13,983 nucleotides of DNA, taken from CAYPEL01 sp964409635 (GTDB taxonomy: Bacteria > Pseudomonadota > Gammaproteobacteria > DSM-19610). Positions 13,028 through 13,983 of this stretch are shown one piece after another. The notes under the pieces are model-generated. The model saw nothing but the letters and a program-made list of their open reading frames with translations. It was not told where the DNA came from and made no database searches. Position numbers and translations under genes: made by a program. The DNA lies in the NCBI GenBank assembly GCA_964409635.1, contig CAYPEL010000065.1, positions 1-13,983 of the forward strand, read 5' to 3'. Within the stretch, counting starts at the first letter, position 1, and each line of letters begins with the position of its first letter.

Positions 13028-13983
13028 ATGAGCGCGTGCAGATATCGAGTTTTGATTGTAGACGATGACCCGGCCTTGTTGCGGTTGTTGTCCATGCGCC
13101 TGACTGCCGCAGGGTATGACATTCTGGCTGTGGAAAGCGGCGAAAAAGCGATAGCGCAAGTGTCAACTTACAAACCCCACTTGGTAATCACAGACTTACG
13201 GATGGGGGGCATGGATGGCATGACGCTGTTTACCATGATTCATGACCGCGCACCGACACTCCCAGTGCTCATTCTGACAGCCCATGGCACGATTCCGGAT
13301 GCAGTCGACGCCACCAATCTGGGTGTATTCAGTTTTCTAACCAAACCTTTCGATAGTAAGGTGCTGCTGGATCAGGTCGACAAGGCGCTGCGCATTACCG
13401 TCAAGCAAGGTGAAGACCAGGATTGCGAAGATGTCGCCGAATGGCGTCAGGATATTGTGACACGCAGCCCAATTATGGAAGATCTGTTAGGACAGGCACG
13501 GCTGGTGGCGGATAGTGACGCCAGTGTCTTTATTCACGGCGCCAGTGGTACTGGCAAAGAGTTGCTGGCGCACGCCATACATAAGGCGAGTTCCAGGCGC
13601 TCCGGCGAATTTATCGCCATTAACTGTAGTGCCATCCCTGAAGCGCTATTTGAATCCGAGTTTTTCGGGCACGTTAAGGGTTCCTTTACAGGTGCGACAC
13701 GTGATCATAAGGGCCTGTTCCAGGCGGCTAATGGGGGTACTTTATTTCTGGACGAGATTGGTGATATGCCGCTCAGTTTCCAGGTTAAATTACTCCGGGT
13801 TTTGCAAGAACGAGTCGTCAGACCGGTTGGTTCGACCAAATCAAACCCGATCGATGTGCGTGTTATTTCAGCGACTCACCGTAATCTGGAAGAGTTACGC
13901 AATAACAGTGAATTCCGTGAAGATCTGTATTACCGGTTAAATGTGGTGACCTTGGATTTACCGTCCCTGGTTGATAGGCGGGA
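13028..13983 (+). CDS. Sigma-54-dependent response regulator, GlrR/QseF type (cut by window end)
   Basis: ATG 13028 is preceded by AGGAG (13017-13021), and the frame stays open for 318 codons to the window edge. The receiver domain (about 6-120) has Asp12-14, phospho-acceptor Asp56 (VITDLRM), Thr84 and Lys106 (TKPF). The AAA+ domain from about 145 has Walker A GASGTGKE (171-178), the sigma-54 contact loop GSFTGA (218-223; the usual form is GAFTGA), Walker B GGTLFLDEIGD and FREDLYYRLNVV. The rest of the AAA+ domain and the DNA-binding domain are outside the window. It should be phosphorylated by the kinase two genes upstream and activate sigma-54 promoters. In enterobacteria the targets include glmY; targets here are unknown. 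Confidence 0.93.
   Translation, partial: MSACRYRVLIVDDDPALLRLLSMRLTAAGYDILAVESGEKAIAQVSTYKPHLVITDLRMGGMDGMTLFTMIHDRAPTLPVLILTAHGTIPDAVDATNLGVFSFLTKPFDSKVLLDQVDKALRITVKQGEDQDCEDVAEWRQDIVTRSPIMEDLLGQARLVADSDASVFIHGASGTGKELLAHAIHKASSRRSGEFIAINCSAIPEALFESEFFGHVKGSFTGATRDHKGLFQAANGGTLFLDEIGDMPLSFQVKLLRVLQERVVRPVGSTKSNPIDVRVISATHRNLEELRNNSEFREDLYYRLNVVTLDLPSLVDRR

Noticed and set aside
13515..13940. + strand frame of 141 codons near the right end
   Set aside because: It is out of frame with, and fully inside, the sigma-54 response regulator gene, whose frame has all expected motifs.

Overview
The window looks like a chromosomal segment of a gammaproteobacterium. Three things support this: the yebC-ruvC-ruvA-ruvB gene order, a GlrK/QseE - QseG - GlrR/QseF signalling cluster at the right end, and a PEP-CTERM (VPxP-type) sorting signal of the kind common in free-living aquatic Gammaproteobacteria. 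Base composition is moderate and clearly AT-rich only at about 7020-7400. I cannot name a genus. No tRNA, rRNA, CRISPR array or transposase gene was seen.

Left part (1-5600, + strand): the last 16 codons of an unidentified gene, then yebC, ruvC, ruvA, a lipid-anchored 5'-nucleotidase/metallophosphatase with its own terminator, and ruvB. YebC is cut by an in-frame TAA 34 codons before the family's normal end, although the lost tail is still intact in the DNA. ruvC and ruvA overlap by ATGA. ruvB, normally next to ruvA, is about 2.45 kb away behind the phosphatase gene.

Middle (5600-7482): two genes on the - strand, a small cysteine-containing lipoprotein and a PEP-CTERM metzincin-type zinc protease, ending in a hairpin terminator. 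An AT-rich gene-free stretch of 467 bases separates them from a - strand operon (10767 to 7483) encoding an FGGY kinase related to glycerol kinase, a glycerophosphodiester phosphodiesterase and a GlpD-like FAD dehydrogenase without the C-terminal domain. Together these three could take glycerophosphodiesters or a glycerol-like substrate to dihydroxyacetone phosphate.

Right part (10965 to the end, + strand): a membrane histidine kinase, a QseG-like lipoprotein and a sigma-54-dependent response regulator cut by the window edge. This is the envelope-sensing GlrK-QseG-GlrR arrangement.

The most striking non-coding signal is a palindromic element of about 130 bp present twice in opposite orientation: at 834-961 (yebC/ruvC gap) and at 10804-10934 (between the divergent kinase operon and the glrK-like gene). 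The right copy has perfect 34-bp inverted arms. The left copy differs from it at several arm positions, and five of these changes occur in both arms in a pairing-preserving way. The core of the right copy contains an exact match to the published in-vitro-selected CsrA consensus (RUACARGGAUGU), placed in a hairpin.
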